Shown one piece after another: positions 18,930-30,875 of a DNA stretch of 64,000 nucleotides. The stretch comes from Nitrincola tibetensis (GTDB lineage: Bacteria > Pseudomonadota > Gammaproteobacteria > Pseudomonadales > Balneatricaceae). How positions within the stretch are numbered: the stretch's first letter is position 1; the number at the start of each line of letters is the position of its first letter. Below the pieces are notes generated by a model. That model saw nothing but the letters and a program-made list of their open reading frames with translations, ran no database searches and was not told the origin of the DNA. The translations under genes and the position numbers were made by a program. The DNA is taken from contig NZ_QKRX01000016.1 in the NCBI RefSeq assembly GCF_003284585.1, positions 1 through 64,000 of the forward strand, in the 5' to 3' direction.

Positions 18930-19538
18930 CTAACGCTTTATGCTTGTGGTCTCCAACCAAGAGTTTACCAGGGTACGAGCAATTGACTCTAAATCCTCTG
19001 GATTCAAATAAATACCATCATTAAAAAGACGACACAAACCGTGCAAACCCGCCCAACTTGACTGAGCCACCCTAAGAGCAGAATCGTCAGTGCTTAACAC
19101 CCGCTCTCTTTGCAGCCGCTCAATCCAGTCAACCCAACGCTTGAACGTGACTTTTGAGACCTGCTTTAAAGATTCCGTTGGTGCTCCTGTTTTCCAGATA
19201 TCTCGCCCAAACATCAAGTCATAGGTCTCGACATGTTCTTGAGAAAAGCGAATATAGGTCAAAACATAAGCCTCCAGTGCTGTTGCCGTTGGCAACACTT
19301 CGCATTCAGATAAACAGCCTTCTTGTAAGCGAAACCCTTGTTCGGCTATCGCGCAAAGCAAATCATTCTTGTCTTTAAAATGATGATAAGGAGCCATACG
19401 CGACACACCAACTCGATCGGCTAGCTTACGCATTGATAAAGCCTCTACACCGCCTTCACGAAGCAACTCTGTTGCAGCATCCAATAAAGATTTATACAAA
19501 TCACCATGATGATAGTGCTGTTTTTGATTACTCGTCAT
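18930..19538 (-). CDS. TetR family transcriptional regulator
   Basis: The start at 19538 (MTSNQKQHYHHGDLYKSLL, 202 residues) has a GGATG ribosome site; the longer frame begins inside the operator repeats. The N-terminal TetR helix-turn-helix is clear: AATELLREGGVEALSMRKLADRVGVSRMAPYHHFKDK. The C-terminal ligand domain resembles WHG/TetR_C families. It is divergent from the fadH-like gene and probably represses it. The shared region holds two copies of a palindrome that suits a TetR dimer. The ligand is probably an acyl-CoA or related lipid, by context only. Confidence 0.88.
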   Translation of the reverse strand: MTSNQKQHYHHGDLYKSLLDAATELLREGGVEALSMRKLADRVGVSRMAPYHHFKDKNDLLCAIAEQGFRLQEGCLSECEVLPTATALEAYVLTYIRFSQEHVETYDLMFGRDIWKTGAPTESLKQVSKVTFKRWVDWIERLQRERVLSTDDSALRVAQSSWAGLHGLCRLFNDGIYLNPEDLESIARTLVNSWLETTSIKR

Positions 19539-19554
19539 CGAAAATGCATCCTTA

Positions 19555-21646
<2,092 letters not shown>

Positions 21647-21730
21647 ATAATCAACACTTCTTTGCCATGGCTAGCGATCTGTTGCCTCTATCGTTATGAT
21701 TAACGCTATGTTCAATCTTGAGATAAAGTT

Positions 21731-23353
21731 ATGAATCTGGCGCTGCCGAGCGAAGTAAAAACTCAGCTTGTTTTTTTACTGGCCGAGGTTCGTACTCAAT
21801 TGCAAAACCTGATGAGCCTCGTCGACAACCCATCGACGGCTCTGGTTAGGTCGATTACAGAACGCAGCGGGCATAGTTACAACTTAAAGCAGCGTGTTCA
21901 TGCACGCTGCCTGAAGGCCTTCCAAGAAAAGCAGTCACTGGATGCACAATCCTTGAAGGCAGCAGGCGACATCGCCGATGAATTAGAGCGCATCGCCAGC
22001 CTCTGTCGAGATGCAGCCCGCGAGCTACAACAGCTCAATACCAATAAAATGCTAACTAAACACAAATACCCTAAACAACTGGAGCGGATTGAGGCTGCCC
22101 TTAAGCAAGTCGAAGGTATTTTAGGCTCCAATGATACTCAAGATGCCTTACGTATCGGACAAGTCCGACAGAAGCTCTCTCGCTTCTACAAAAAGACACT
22201 GGATGCCCATCTTAAGGCGTTAAAAAGAAAGAAACAGACTGAGTCTTTAATTAGCAGTTTATTTCTCGCTCGTTATCTTTTAGATATGGGTGAATCCTTA
22301 GTGAATATTAGCGAGTCTCTGATCGCTGTGCTCTTGGGGCAACCCATGAACATGAAGCAATTTCTATCCTTACAAGCCATGGTTTCCACGCTTGGGCATC
22401 AAGCCTGGGACAGTTTATCTCTTGAAACCATCGCAGAAACACGTTCTGGCAGCGCCATTTCGGCCATCACCAACGAAGAAGATGATCATTTTATTGGTGT
22501 ACTCAAAGAAGGTGAGTTACGCAAAGTTCAAGAAGAACGCAAGGGATTACAGCGCTGGAATACGATTTTTCCGGGCATTGCCCCCCAAATTTTGTCTCAC
22601 CACCATCAAGGCAGCTCAGGTGCACTGATCATTGAGCACTTACCCGGCAAAACCTTAGAGCAAATGCTCCTGCAGGACAGTGCAGAAGAGCTTAAGCGCG
22701 GATTGCAAAAAATGCATCAGATGTTACCACGCATCTGGGTATCCACACGTCGAAAGGACAAAGCCTTTCCTCTGTTTGTTCAGCAATTAAAAAAACGCTT
22801 ACCTGCCATTTTGAACATCCATCCAAGATTTAACGAGCAGATCAAGGCGCAGACGCCTTTTAGCCTTAAAACTCTCCTCTCAAAAGCGGAACAGATAGAC
22901 AACCAAGTGTCTTGCCCCTTCTCCGTCTATATTCATGGAGATTTTAATCTGGATAATATTTTGTACGAAGATGAAAATAAACAAATTCGATTTATCGACC
23001 TGCATCGATCGAGACACATGGATTATGTTCAAGATGTCACCGTTTTTATTGTCTCCGCCTTACGTTTGCCCTTATTTGATGAGGCTTCAAAATCTCGTGT
23101 GAATGAGACCGCGTCGGCTATGTTTACAATTGCACAGCAGTTTGCTCAGGAGCAAAAAGATCCGACGTTTGAAATTCGAATGGCGCTAGGCCTTGCTCGT
23201 AGTCTAATCACGTCAACTCGTTTTATTCTTGATGAGGCCCACGCAAACTACTTGTTTGATAAAGGCATTATCCTGCTAAACCATATCGTTCAACACGATA
23301 GTGCACCACTCAATCAGTACCGTTTACCTTTCAAGGATGTGCTCCATGGGTAG
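21731..23353 (+). CDS. PhoU-like helical domain fused to an aminoglycoside-phosphotransferase-like kinase
   Basis: I do not recognise a characterised homologue. Residues 1-230 are all helical and look like PhoU bundles (AGDIADELERIASLCRDAAREL). From about 270 it has a choline/aminoglycoside kinase fold with catalytic loop H402-GDFNLDNIL and metal site F-I-D423-L, followed by a helical tail. The kinase core residues are intact, so phosphotransfer is plausible; substrate unknown. It is the first gene of a three-gene unit: its end overlaps the ATP-grasp gene by 8 bases. The neighbours suggest a phosphorylation, ligation and dephosphorylation system. Confidence 0.75.
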   Translation: MNLALPSEVKTQLVFLLAEVRTQLQNLMSLVDNPSTALVRSITERSGHSYNLKQRVHARCLKAFQEKQSLDAQSLKAAGDIADELERIASLCRDAARELQQLNTNKMLTKHKYPKQLERIEAALKQVEGILGSNDTQDALRIGQVRQKLSRFYKKTLDAHLKALKRKKQTESLISSLFLARYLLDMGESLVNISESLIAVLLGQPMNMKQFLSLQAMVSTLGHQAWDSLSLETIAETRSGSAISAITNEEDDHFIGVLKEGELRKVQEERKGLQRWNTIFPGIAPQILSHHHQGSSGALIIEHLPGKTLEQMLLQDSAEELKRGLQKMHQMLPRIWVSTRRKDKAFPLFVQQLKKRLPAILNIHPRFNEQIKAQTPFSLKTLLSKAEQIDNQVSCPFSVYIHGDFNLDNILYEDENKQIRFIDLHRSRHMDYVQDVTVFIVSALRLPLFDEASKSRVNETASAMFTIAQQFAQEQKDPTFEIRMALGLARSLITSTRFILDEAHANYLFDKGIILLNHIVQHDSAPLNQYRLPFKDVLHG

Positions 23354-24236
23354 TCTTAAAATCGGAGTAGTCGGCATCCCTGGTAAATGGTCGACCGAAG
23401 TCCTAGCAGATGAAGTTGAAAAACGAACAGGTTTTAGGTTAGTGATTGAGCTGGCAAAGCTAGAACTTGACCTGATCCAAGGCTGCGTCACCTACTCTGG
23501 CCATAACTTATGTAAATTAGATGGCATTATCATTAAGAAGATAGGCTCTGATTTTGGCCATGTTAGCATTGAGCGCTTGGAACTGCTGCGGGTTGCCGAA
23601 GCCTGTGGTGTTCGGGTATTTAGTAGTGCAAACAGCTTAATTCGTCTATTAGATAGATTAACCTGCTCGGTAACCCTGCGTAACCATCAAATCCCCATGC
23701 CTCAAACCTTAATTACAGAGTCTGTTGATAGTGCGCTGTCGAAAACACTCGAGTGGGGAAGCGCAGTCATCAAGCCTTTATTTTCGACGAAAGCGAGAGG
23801 CATGCAAATTCTATCTGCGCAACAGTCGAAAGAGGAGCTCCTCCTTGAGCTGAACCGCTACAAGGCCCGCCACCCGATTTTGTATGTGCAGAAAAAAGTC
23901 GAGTTAGGTGGGCAAGACATGGCCCTGATTTTTCTTAAAGGTCAGTTCATCGGTTCCTATGCTCGGATTGCCGCCAAACACACTTGGAATACGACCATTC
24001 ACAGCGGTGGACATTATGCACCTTATACGCCGGACTCCCAGACACTAAGTATTGCTGAACGCGCTCAATCTGCATTTAATCTAGACTTTGCAACCGTTGA
24101 TATTGCCATGACGCCTGAGGGCCCTGTCGTATTTGAGGTGTCAACATTGGGTGGTTTCAAGGGGGCTAAAATGGGATGTGGAATAGATGTTGCTGCGATC
24201 TATGCCGAGTACGCAATTCAAGAATTGAGAGTGTGA
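23346..24236 (+). CDS. RimK-like ATP-grasp ligase
   Basis: A 296-residue ATP-grasp protein. I start at the ATG 23346 (MGSLKIGVVGIPGKWS) because an AAGGA site lies 8 bases upstream; an ATG 9 bases earlier is possible. Visible features: IGVVGIPGKWSTEVLADEV, KPLFSTKARGMQIL (ATP-grasp lysine and glycine loop), VQKKVELGGQDMAL, and VVFEVSTLGGFKGA for the metal-binding end. Such enzymes join an amino acid or amine to a carboxylate using ATP. It looks to me like the ATP-grasp member of the GAK (grasp and kinase) gene sets known from other bacteria; this was not searched. Confidence 0.75.
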   Translation: MGSLKIGVVGIPGKWSTEVLADEVEKRTGFRLVIELAKLELDLIQGCVTYSGHNLCKLDGIIIKKIGSDFGHVSIERLELLRVAEACGVRVFSSANSLIRLLDRLTCSVTLRNHQIPMPQTLITESVDSALSKTLEWGSAVIKPLFSTKARGMQILSAQQSKEELLLELNRYKARHPILYVQKKVELGGQDMALIFLKGQFIGSYARIAAKHTWNTTIHSGGHYAPYTPDSQTLSIAERAQSAFNLDFATVDIAMTPEGPVVFEVSTLGGFKGAKMGCGIDVAAIYAEYAIQELRV

Positions 24237-24237
24237 T

Positions 24238-25605
24238 ATGCTACCGTGGCTTTCATCTGCAGATCAGATCCGGTACGCACGCCATAATCTTGATTGGAAC
24301 CTACCAACGCATATCGAACCTTGGTTAGATCCAAAAGCACAGGGTCTTCACTGGCAAATCATTAATGCGTCTGCAACACAAAGTCGTCTGCAACAATTAT
24401 CAGATCCTGCGCGCTGGAGCTGGCCAAAAAATCCCGTCTTCTTTTTTACCGATTTACATGCTGACCCCACCGCCTTTACCGCCTCTTTAATCACAAGCGG
24501 CCTGATGACTCACCCAGACAATGCAGGCAGCGACCCACGACTAACCCTGCCATCAGATTCGTTTGAAATTGTCATAGGTGGTGACTGCTTTGACAAAGGG
24601 CCGTCCAATTTAGGCGTGCTTCGCCTGCTTAAAAGCCTACTCGATCAAAACCTAAAACTGACGCTTTTAGCTGGCAATCATGACCTGCGTATGCTGCTCG
24701 CAATGCGCAGTCTGCTAGACTCACACCCCGCAAGCCGTTACTTGCTAATCCGTTTAGGGCGTAAAGTCATTCCCTTTTTTCAGGAATTACTCAACGAATA
24801 CAGACCATCTGCAGACTTGTGGCAGTCCATACCCGATGAAGCCAGCTGTCTAGAACGCTTGCTGCCGAACGCAACAACTTCCGAGCTGTTCAAAAAAGCG
24901 ACTGGACACTTTATGACCGAACAACAAATTGCTCGGGAACTGGAGCGACTTTCGTATCGAGCGGATGCGTTCAAGCGCTATGCCAAAGACGCTCAATTGA
25001 GCTTTCGCGATATTTATACGGCCATTCATCTCTGGAAGGACGCATTTTTATTGCCAGAGGGTGAGTTCTTTTGGTTTTTCAAACAGCAACAATTAGCCTA
25101 CCAAGTGGGTAGTTTTTTATTTTTACATGCAGGCTGTGATGATGAGATGGCCAATTTTTTAGCGCAGCACTCGTGCAAACAACTGAATCAAGTCTATCAG
25201 ACGGCACTGGATGGGGATCCTTTACACCTATACTTTGGTGCATTGGGCAATATGATACGAACAAAATACCGTTCGTTAGACCCAGCGCTCACCCCGTCTG
25301 GGGCTCAGGCGCTGGATCAGGCAGGCATCACCGCACTTGTGCATGGGCATCGAAACCTGCACCATGGACAACGCATCAGCCTGCGTAGCAACGCACTGCA
25401 TTTTGAATGCGACACCACGATGAATTGTCACTCAAGAGCCGCTGAGTCTCTTAATGGGCAAGGCGCGGGAGTCACGGTCATTCATCCCGAAGGCTATGTT
25501 CTGGGCATCAGCTCCGACTACCCTGCATGTAAACACTTTGATCTCAGCAGCTTGAATACGCTTGCCTCCGCGCTAAACACACAGGTTACCACTGGCAATT
25601 CGTAA
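24238..25605 (+). CDS. PPP-like calcineurin-fold metallophosphatase
   Basis: A 455-residue cytoplasmic phosphoesterase with the full metal-site set: T71-DLHAD, G115-DCFDKG, G146-NHD, HAGCDDE near 297 and H369-GH. The order GDxH/GDxxDxG/GNHD is that of PPP phosphatases, with TDLHAD for the first motif. The middle (about 165-280) is a helical insertion of unknown role. ATG 24238 follows the ATP-grasp stop by one base. Its 3' end overlaps the convergent GGDEF-EAL gene by 20 bases. It could remove the phosphate that the kinase two genes upstream adds, but that is inference. Confidence 0.82.
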   Translation: MLPWLSSADQIRYARHNLDWNLPTHIEPWLDPKAQGLHWQIINASATQSRLQQLSDPARWSWPKNPVFFFTDLHADPTAFTASLITSGLMTHPDNAGSDPRLTLPSDSFEIVIGGDCFDKGPSNLGVLRLLKSLLDQNLKLTLLAGNHDLRMLLAMRSLLDSHPASRYLLIRLGRKVIPFFQELLNEYRPSADLWQSIPDEASCLERLLPNATTSELFKKATGHFMTEQQIARELERLSYRADAFKRYAKDAQLSFRDIYTAIHLWKDAFLLPEGEFFWFFKQQQLAYQVGSFLFLHAGCDDEMANFLAQHSCKQLNQVYQTALDGDPLHLYFGALGNMIRTKYRSLDPALTPSGAQALDQAGITALVHGHRNLHHGQRISLRSNALHFECDTTMNCHSRAAESLNGQGAGVTVIHPEGYVLGISSDYPACKHFDLSSLNTLASALNTQVTTGNS

Positions 25606-27913
25606 TCACGTACAGCGTACGTAATTGATCAATTAACTCTTGGCTCAGTAACTCAAGGTGCTGAAGCACACGAGTACGCGCTTCTTCCTCTGTTGAGACA
25701 GCACCATAGAAAAGTTCGTGACTGACCTGCTCAATGCGAGCGTACAAAGGTTCTATATTCATAAACTCAGGTTGTTGACACACCTGCTGCAAATGACCTT
25801 TCCTTACCCAGTGATCGGGATGCTCTGCAAAATAAAATGCAGGTGGCTCCGACACCGTGCCCCTGACATATTTGTGCACCTCACGTAGCCAACCTCTGAA
25901 CTCCACTTCGGCATAGATTAATGCTAAGTTATCACGGTTAACTGGAAAATTTTGACAGGCATTCCAACTCGGGAATGAACTCCAAGAGCACCGCCATTCT
26001 TCAAAGACTGACGCGGGTATTGGACGTGAAATTCCATAGCCCTGCCCTATGTCACAGCCCAAACGGAGCAGTAGTTCACCATGCTCCTCCGACTCAACCC
26101 CCTCGGCAATCACACTGCGCTGGAAGGCTGTGGCTAAACTGATCACACCTTGCACCAGTGTTGTATCGCCCACATCCCATAACATATCGCGGACAAAGCT
26201 TTGGTCAATTTTAAGTGCTGCTGCAGGTAAGCGACGTAAGTAACTTAAGGATGAATAGCCTGTTCCGAAGTCATCTAACGAAAATTGAACACCCAATCGG
26301 GTAATCTTTTCCATCACCTGAGAAACCTTTTCTATGTCCTCCAACGCCGCTGTTTCGAGAACCTCTAATTCCAATAGACGAACATCAACATCGGAATAAT
26401 GAGTCAACAAAGTTTGAAAACGCTCGAAGAAATCATCCTGCTGCAAGTCAAGCGCTGCAATATTAACACTCAACGTCAGCGCAACGTTTTTTGATTTCCA
26501 AAAAGACAGTTGTTTGAATGCAGCTTCTAGCACCCAATGATCCAATTTCAGGATCACAGGGGTGTTTTCAATCACTGGCAAGAAGGCGCCAGGAGCCAAC
26601 ACGCCATGTTCAGGATGGTTCCAGCGGATGAGGGCTTCTGCACCTAAGACTTTTCCGGTGCGCATATTAATTTTAGGCTGGTAGTACAGCTCCATTTCGT
26701 CCTGATCAATGGCCTGCTCGATGCGCGCCAAATACTCCATTTGCGAATCATTCTGCTGGCTTTCTAGCGTATCAAAAATATAATAGCAATCCTTGCCCAT
26801 CGCTTTAGCCCGGTACATCGCCTGATCCGCATGACGTATTAAACGATCCGCATCGGCTGAATCATCTGGGTAAACGGTGACACCCAAGCTTGCGGTGATA
26901 TTGAGCTCATGTCCGGACAGGTTAATCGGTTTACGGATAGCAGACAACAAACGCTCTAACACCATGCGACATTCTTCCATACTGCCGACATTCGTTAAAA
27001 CAATAACAAACTCATCTCCACCTAAACGCGCTAAAATATCGCCGGTTCTTAAGGACTTTTTCAGACGTAGCGAGGTTTCAATCAGCAACTGATTGCCATC
27101 GTCTATCCCATATTCATCGTTAATCGTTTTAAAGCGATCTAAATCAAGATACACAATCGCCAAAAGCTTATCTTTTTGGCGAGACTGCAAGGCAAGTTCC
27201 AGTTGCCCCGTTAGAAGATAGCGATTGGGTAAGCCCGTTATTGCATCATAATAGACAGCATGCTCTAACTGTATTTGATGGCTTTTTTGGCGAGTAATGT
27301 CCCTTTCATGCATCAAAAAAACGGTTTGTCGCGTTTTCGTATCGAAAGAGAGTTTAAACCCAACTTGATGCCATACTTGATTAGATACCTGAAGATCTAG
27401 CGCTTTGATATCCGCTCCTGACGCCTTTAACTGGGTGTATAAGCTCTCACCCTGCGCACTGCTCAGAAAGTAGTCTGAGAGACGATTTTTTCCCGCATGC
27501 GCACGCTCAGCTTGCTTGTTCCGAGACAGTACAACGCCTTGATCATCGAAAACCGTTAGCATTTGATCGCTAGGCACTTCATTTAATGCGTAGACTTCAA
27601 CCAACTCAGCCAATTGGCCATTTTTTAACGTGATGTGCTTGCAATGACAATTCACATTAACAGGTTCATTGTTAGCATAGAACACCCAGGACTCATAACG
27701 CGGGTGCTTTTCGCCATACGTAGACAGCAAAGCGCGCGAGTGGTCCTTGTAGGTGAACCGCCGTAACGCGCCTAGACTTTTTTCATTCCAAAGATTAAGA
27801 GCTGCAGTGTTCGCCCAAACGATGTGTGCTCTCTGCTGATCAAAAACCCAAATGGGTGTTTCCAGCTCTCTAGGATCAAAGCAAAACGATGCTTCTATCA
27901 ACAACTCGCTCAC
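25586..27913 (-). CDS. PAS-GGDEF-EAL cyclic-di-GMP protein
   Basis: A 775-residue soluble protein starting with GTG at 27913 after an AAGAGACC stretch. Residues 1-200 contain PAS-like domains (WVFDQQRAHIVWANTAAL). GGDEF is intact (ARLGGDEFVIVL near 294) with an RTGD I-site. EAL is intact (GAEALIRW near 424, LDDFGTGYSSL, AEGVESEEHG, GQGYGISRPIP), so both synthesis and breakdown of c-di-GMP are possible. The last 130 residues are a helical His/Trp-rich domain vaguely like a CZB zinc domain, but key positions do not line up. It faces a second GGDEF gene across a 120-base divergent region. Confidence 0.88.
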   Translation of the reverse strand: MSELLIEASFCFDPRELETPIWVFDQQRAHIVWANTAALNLWNEKSLGALRRFTYKDHSRALLSTYGEKHPRYESWVFYANNEPVNVNCHCKHITLKNGQLAELVEVYALNEVPSDQMLTVFDDQGVVLSRNKQAERAHAGKNRLSDYFLSSAQGESLYTQLKASGADIKALDLQVSNQVWHQVGFKLSFDTKTRQTVFLMHERDITRQKSHQIQLEHAVYYDAITGLPNRYLLTGQLELALQSRQKDKLLAIVYLDLDRFKTINDEYGIDDGNQLLIETSLRLKKSLRTGDILARLGGDEFVIVLTNVGSMEECRMVLERLLSAIRKPINLSGHELNITASLGVTVYPDDSADADRLIRHADQAMYRAKAMGKDCYYIFDTLESQQNDSQMEYLARIEQAIDQDEMELYYQPKINMRTGKVLGAEALIRWNHPEHGVLAPGAFLPVIENTPVILKLDHWVLEAAFKQLSFWKSKNVALTLSVNIAALDLQQDDFFERFQTLLTHYSDVDVRLLELEVLETAALEDIEKVSQVMEKITRLGVQFSLDDFGTGYSSLSYLRRLPAAALKIDQSFVRDMLWDVGDTTLVQGVISLATAFQRSVIAEGVESEEHGELLLRLGCDIGQGYGISRPIPASVFEEWRCSWSSFPSWNACQNFPVNRDNLALIYAEVEFRGWLREVHKYVRGTVSEPPAFYFAEHPDHWVRKGHLQQVCQQPEFMNIEPLYARIEQVSHELFYGAVSTEEEARTRVLQHLELLSQELIDQLRTLYVITNCQW

Positions 27914-28035
27914 TGGTCTCTTCCAAACTTTGATTGAAGCAATTTAACATCCCTAAAAACTTATTGTAGCGTGCTCGTCGATTAATGCTATTATCTGATT
28001 ATTAATGTATTTAAACCTCGATGTTGAGAAGGGCT

Positions 28036-29049
28036 ATGCAGTATTCTGACAATTCACAACAAGCCGCCGAATATCTAAGGCAGGCCGTCCCCCTAATGGT
28101 TAAATACAAAATACCGCCGCATCCACTCAACTATGCACTTTGGTATACCTATGTTACACATAAACTTCCCCGACTCAACCAAGATTTAGATCAAACGATC
28201 AAGAAATACGGTACCTGCCCAGCGGGGCTTGAAACAAAACTGTTTCGCAGCCACTTGATCAGCCAAGAGTTAGGGGAAACAGAGAAGCTACAAGCCGCAC
28301 TGATTTCAGTTGCAACAGGGCTCAATCATTCGGCAGAACTGGCCGTCGAATCCACCAATGATTTCACACAGCTTTTGCAAGAAAGCTTACAAGCCTTACA
28401 TGAAGCCGATGAAGCCCCCGTTCTCGAAACCATTGCCCAATCACTCTACAACCATACTGTAAAAGTATCGGAGGCTACCAGTCATTTTCAACAGCGTATT
28501 AGCGATGCTCAAAAAGAAATTAAACGCTTGCAAGAAGAGTTAAATGCAACGCGTCATGATGCTTATACCGATGCATTAACACATCTTTATAACCGTCGCT
28601 TTTTTGATGAAACGCTGATACGTGTTTGCAATTCGACTCCCAAGCCACTTTTAGCATTGATCATGTTGGATATTGACCATTTCAAAAAGCTCAATGACAC
28701 CTATGGGCATATGCTAGGTGATAAGGTTCTACAATGTTTAGGCCAAATCATCAAAGAGGAATGCCAAGAAAGTGCAGATGGTGTGAGGTTTGGAGGTGAG
28801 GAATTCGTTATTCTGGTCTACGAGCATAGCCAAGAAAATGCACTTGCACTGGCTGAACGCATTCGTCACAAAATTCAGGCCATACGTGTTAAACACAAAG
28901 CCTCAAATAGTATTATCAGCTCAATCACGGCATCCTTTGGTATCACTATACAACAGGCGTTTGATGTACCGGAGCGGATGTTAGAGAGAGTCGATCAAGC
29001 ACTCTATCAAGCCAAAAACACTGGCAGGAACAAAGTGGTTTGTATTTAA
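28036..29049 (+). CDS. Diguanylate cyclase
   Basis: I start at the ATG 28036 (MQYSDNSQQAAEYLRQ, 337 residues), which has GAGAAGG just upstream; an in-frame ATG 15 bases earlier lies before that site. The N-terminal 170 residues are helical, with a conserved YALWYTYV stretch seen in a pseudomonad cyclase family, and a coiled coil leads into GGDEF. The active site is VRFGGEEFVILV with FKKLNDTYGHMLGD, so it should make c-di-GMP. There is no RxxD inhibitory site (QESA at that position). Divergent from the GGDEF-EAL gene, so the pair may be co-regulated. Confidence 0.87.
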   Translation: MQYSDNSQQAAEYLRQAVPLMVKYKIPPHPLNYALWYTYVTHKLPRLNQDLDQTIKKYGTCPAGLETKLFRSHLISQELGETEKLQAALISVATGLNHSAELAVESTNDFTQLLQESLQALHEADEAPVLETIAQSLYNHTVKVSEATSHFQQRISDAQKEIKRLQEELNATRHDAYTDALTHLYNRRFFDETLIRVCNSTPKPLLALIMLDIDHFKKLNDTYGHMLGDKVLQCLGQIIKEECQESADGVRFGGEEFVILVYEHSQENALALAERIRHKIQAIRVKHKASNSIISSITASFGITIQQAFDVPERMLERVDQALYQAKNTGRNKVVCI

Positions 29050-29078
29050 CTCACCCGCCTGTTCAATTGGTTGATTGA

Positions 29079-29690
29079 TTAAAACAGATCAACAGCACCA
29101 GAGATGGGTTGAGTTGCAATGGCCTGCAGGTAGGCTTTTTCTCGTTCCAGAATCGTTGTGTTATGCAAGGAACGAATTTTCTTTAGCATAACTTTCCCTG
29201 TTTTTGGAAAAAAATACACCTTCCTGGGGTAGGTATCCAACACATCCTGAGCAACCACGGGAATGGACTCACTGGCTAAATGCTCCAGAACAAATCGAAC
29301 ATTTCGATCACCAACATTCATAAGCGTCATATGCTTGAGCACACGTCCACCGCCAAATACCTTGGCTTCTAAACGATTCTTACGAGCACCGAGCTTTAGT
29401 AAGTGATTGATCAATAGCTCCATCGCATACACACCGTAGCGTCCTGAGGGAGCAATCAGCCTATTGTCATAGGCCGTATTGTCTTGTGGGAGCAAAAAAT
29501 GATTGAGGCCTCCTATTCCCAAGTCTTTATCACGCAAACAGACTGATACACAGGAGCCAAGTACCGTCACGATTAACGTTGAGCCATTGGTAACATAATA
29601 TTCACCAGGTAACACTTTAACCGCAGACAATCCAAACTGACGATCAAAATACTCATTAGTTGCACAATGCTCAAAACCCGTTAAAGCCAT
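29079..29690 (-). CDS. cheD: CheD paralogue 2, chemoreceptor glutamine deamidase
   Basis: CheD deamidates glutamines on chemoreceptors and in some bacteria partners CheC. The 203-residue protein shows VKVLPGEYYVTNG, the catalytic cysteine in VLGSCVSVC and histidine in GGLNHFLLP, and KVFGGG. It is clearly related to the CheD at 31937-32557 and shares a C-terminal extension beyond usual CheD (FFPKTGKV then NTTILERE). It ends SGAVDLF, a tail also found on three other proteins of this cluster. Last gene of the che run, 30 bases after the MCP-like gene. Having two CheD copies in one locus is unusual. Confidence 0.85.
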   Translation of the reverse strand: MALTGFEHCATNEYFDRQFGLSAVKVLPGEYYVTNGSTLIVTVLGSCVSVCLRDKDLGIGGLNHFLLPQDNTAYDNRLIAPSGRYGVYAMELLINHLLKLGARKNRLEAKVFGGGRVLKHMTLMNVGDRNVRFVLEHLASESIPVVAQDVLDTYPRKVYFFPKTGKVMLKKIRSLHNTTILEREKAYLQAIATQPISGAVDLF

Positions 29691-29720
29691 TTAAATACCT
29701 TTTAGAGGACAGGTTTGCTT

Positions 29721-30863
29721 TTAAAACAAATCAATGTCGCCACTTTTCATTGAGCTTGCAGAGACGGGGTTCGACTTACGTCGACGTCGTTCATCTTTGA
29801 AGGCGCGAAGGCTCTTATCCAATGCAGTATCATCAAGATTCTTTTTGTCATTCTTAAGTGCCGCTGTCAAAAAGAGCAAATGCCTCTGCTCTTCGATCGT
29901 ATGCTGGATAGTCTGGCTACTCATGTCTTGAAACTGCATAGCACGCATAGCATTAAAGACTGCAGCCATTAGGTCTTGAGCGATCACATCCATATCTTGC
30001 GTAACCCTCTCATCCTCATGGGCCTTATCCAACAATCGATCAATAGCCTGCTGCACCTCTTGTTTCGACTCCATAATGAATGTCATATCCTTAGACGCTA
30101 TTTTGCGAACATCCTCAACAAGAGTGATGATATCGGCATTCATCTGATTCAAATGATCTTGAATACTCTTACTAAAGGTCGCCGACCGATTTGATAATGC
30201 TCGAACCTCATCTGCGACGACCGAAAAGCCTCGACCACTATCACCCGCACGTGCCGCCTCAATGGCCGCATTCAATGCTAACAAATTGGTTTGTTTGGCA
30301 ATGGTGTCAATGTCATTAAGCGTCTGCAACAGAGCAGGCATCCCATCGGAAAGCGCTGAAACACGGTTAAGCATTTCCATCGAATCTTCACTCATTTTTA
30401 CAGTAATTTCGACGAAATGGTTCATCGTATCGAGAGTACTTTTAGCAAAATCACTCATGTGTGATTGCCCAGAGTGTTTTGACGAGCCACTGCCACTAAT
30501 CAACAACCCAGATACCAATGACTGCTGCTTTTCGATCTGCCCTTTCAAACTCACAAATGATTGGGCCAGTGTATCCAGTGCATCTTTTTCCATTTTATGC
30601 AGCGCATCAAGATCGTTTACACTCTCCGTTACCACTTGCTCAATGCATTCACCCATTTCCTGAAGGCTATCGACTACCTCCTGGTCATCATCGAGACTAG
30701 CAGGGTTAACGACTGCAAGGTTGACTTGCTTCTGAGGAAAAAAAACATTGAGCGAGACAACCACAAGCGCTATTAGCACGCCAAGCACGGGGTAGACCCA
30801 CATCGACACGAATGCCCCCATACCCAATGCGGTTAGCCATACTATAAAAAACCGTACACTCAT
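29721..30863 (-). CDS. Short methyl-accepting chemotaxis-like protein with CheZ-like motif
   Basis: A 380-residue protein with one or two N-terminal membrane helices (about 5-43), no periplasmic sensor, and a methyl-accepting-type signalling tip: [20 protein letters not shown] (residues 193-212) and [12 protein letters not shown]. Residues 308-320 read [14 protein letters not shown]313-x3-Q317 matches the D-x3-Q of CheZ (QDLTGQ), the CheY-P phosphatase. No cheZ is present nearby. It ends SGDIDLF. It lies between cheB (12-base gap) and the second cheD. It could be a membrane-tethered accessory signalling or phosphatase protein; experimental role unknown. Confidence 0.75.
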   Translation of the reverse strand: MSVRFFIVWLTALGMGAFVSMWVYPVLGVLIALVVVSLNVFFPQKQVNLAVVNPASLDDDQEVVDSLQEMGECIEQVVTESVNDLDALHKMEKDALDTLAQSFVSLKGQIEKQQSLVSGLLISGSGSSKHSGQSHMSDFAKSTLDTMNHFVEITVKMSEDSMEMLNRVSALSDGMPALLQTLNDIDTIAKQTNLLALNAAIEAARAGDSGRGFSVVADEVRALSNRSATFSKSIQDHLNQMNADIITLVEDVRKIASKDMTFIMESKQEVQQAIDRLLDKAHEDERVTQDMDVIAQDLMAAVFNAMRAMQFQDMSSQTIQHTIEEQRHLLFLTAALKNDKKNLDDTALDKSLRAFKDERRRRKSNPVSASSMKSGDIDLF

Positions 30864-30875
30864 AACATCTTCCTT

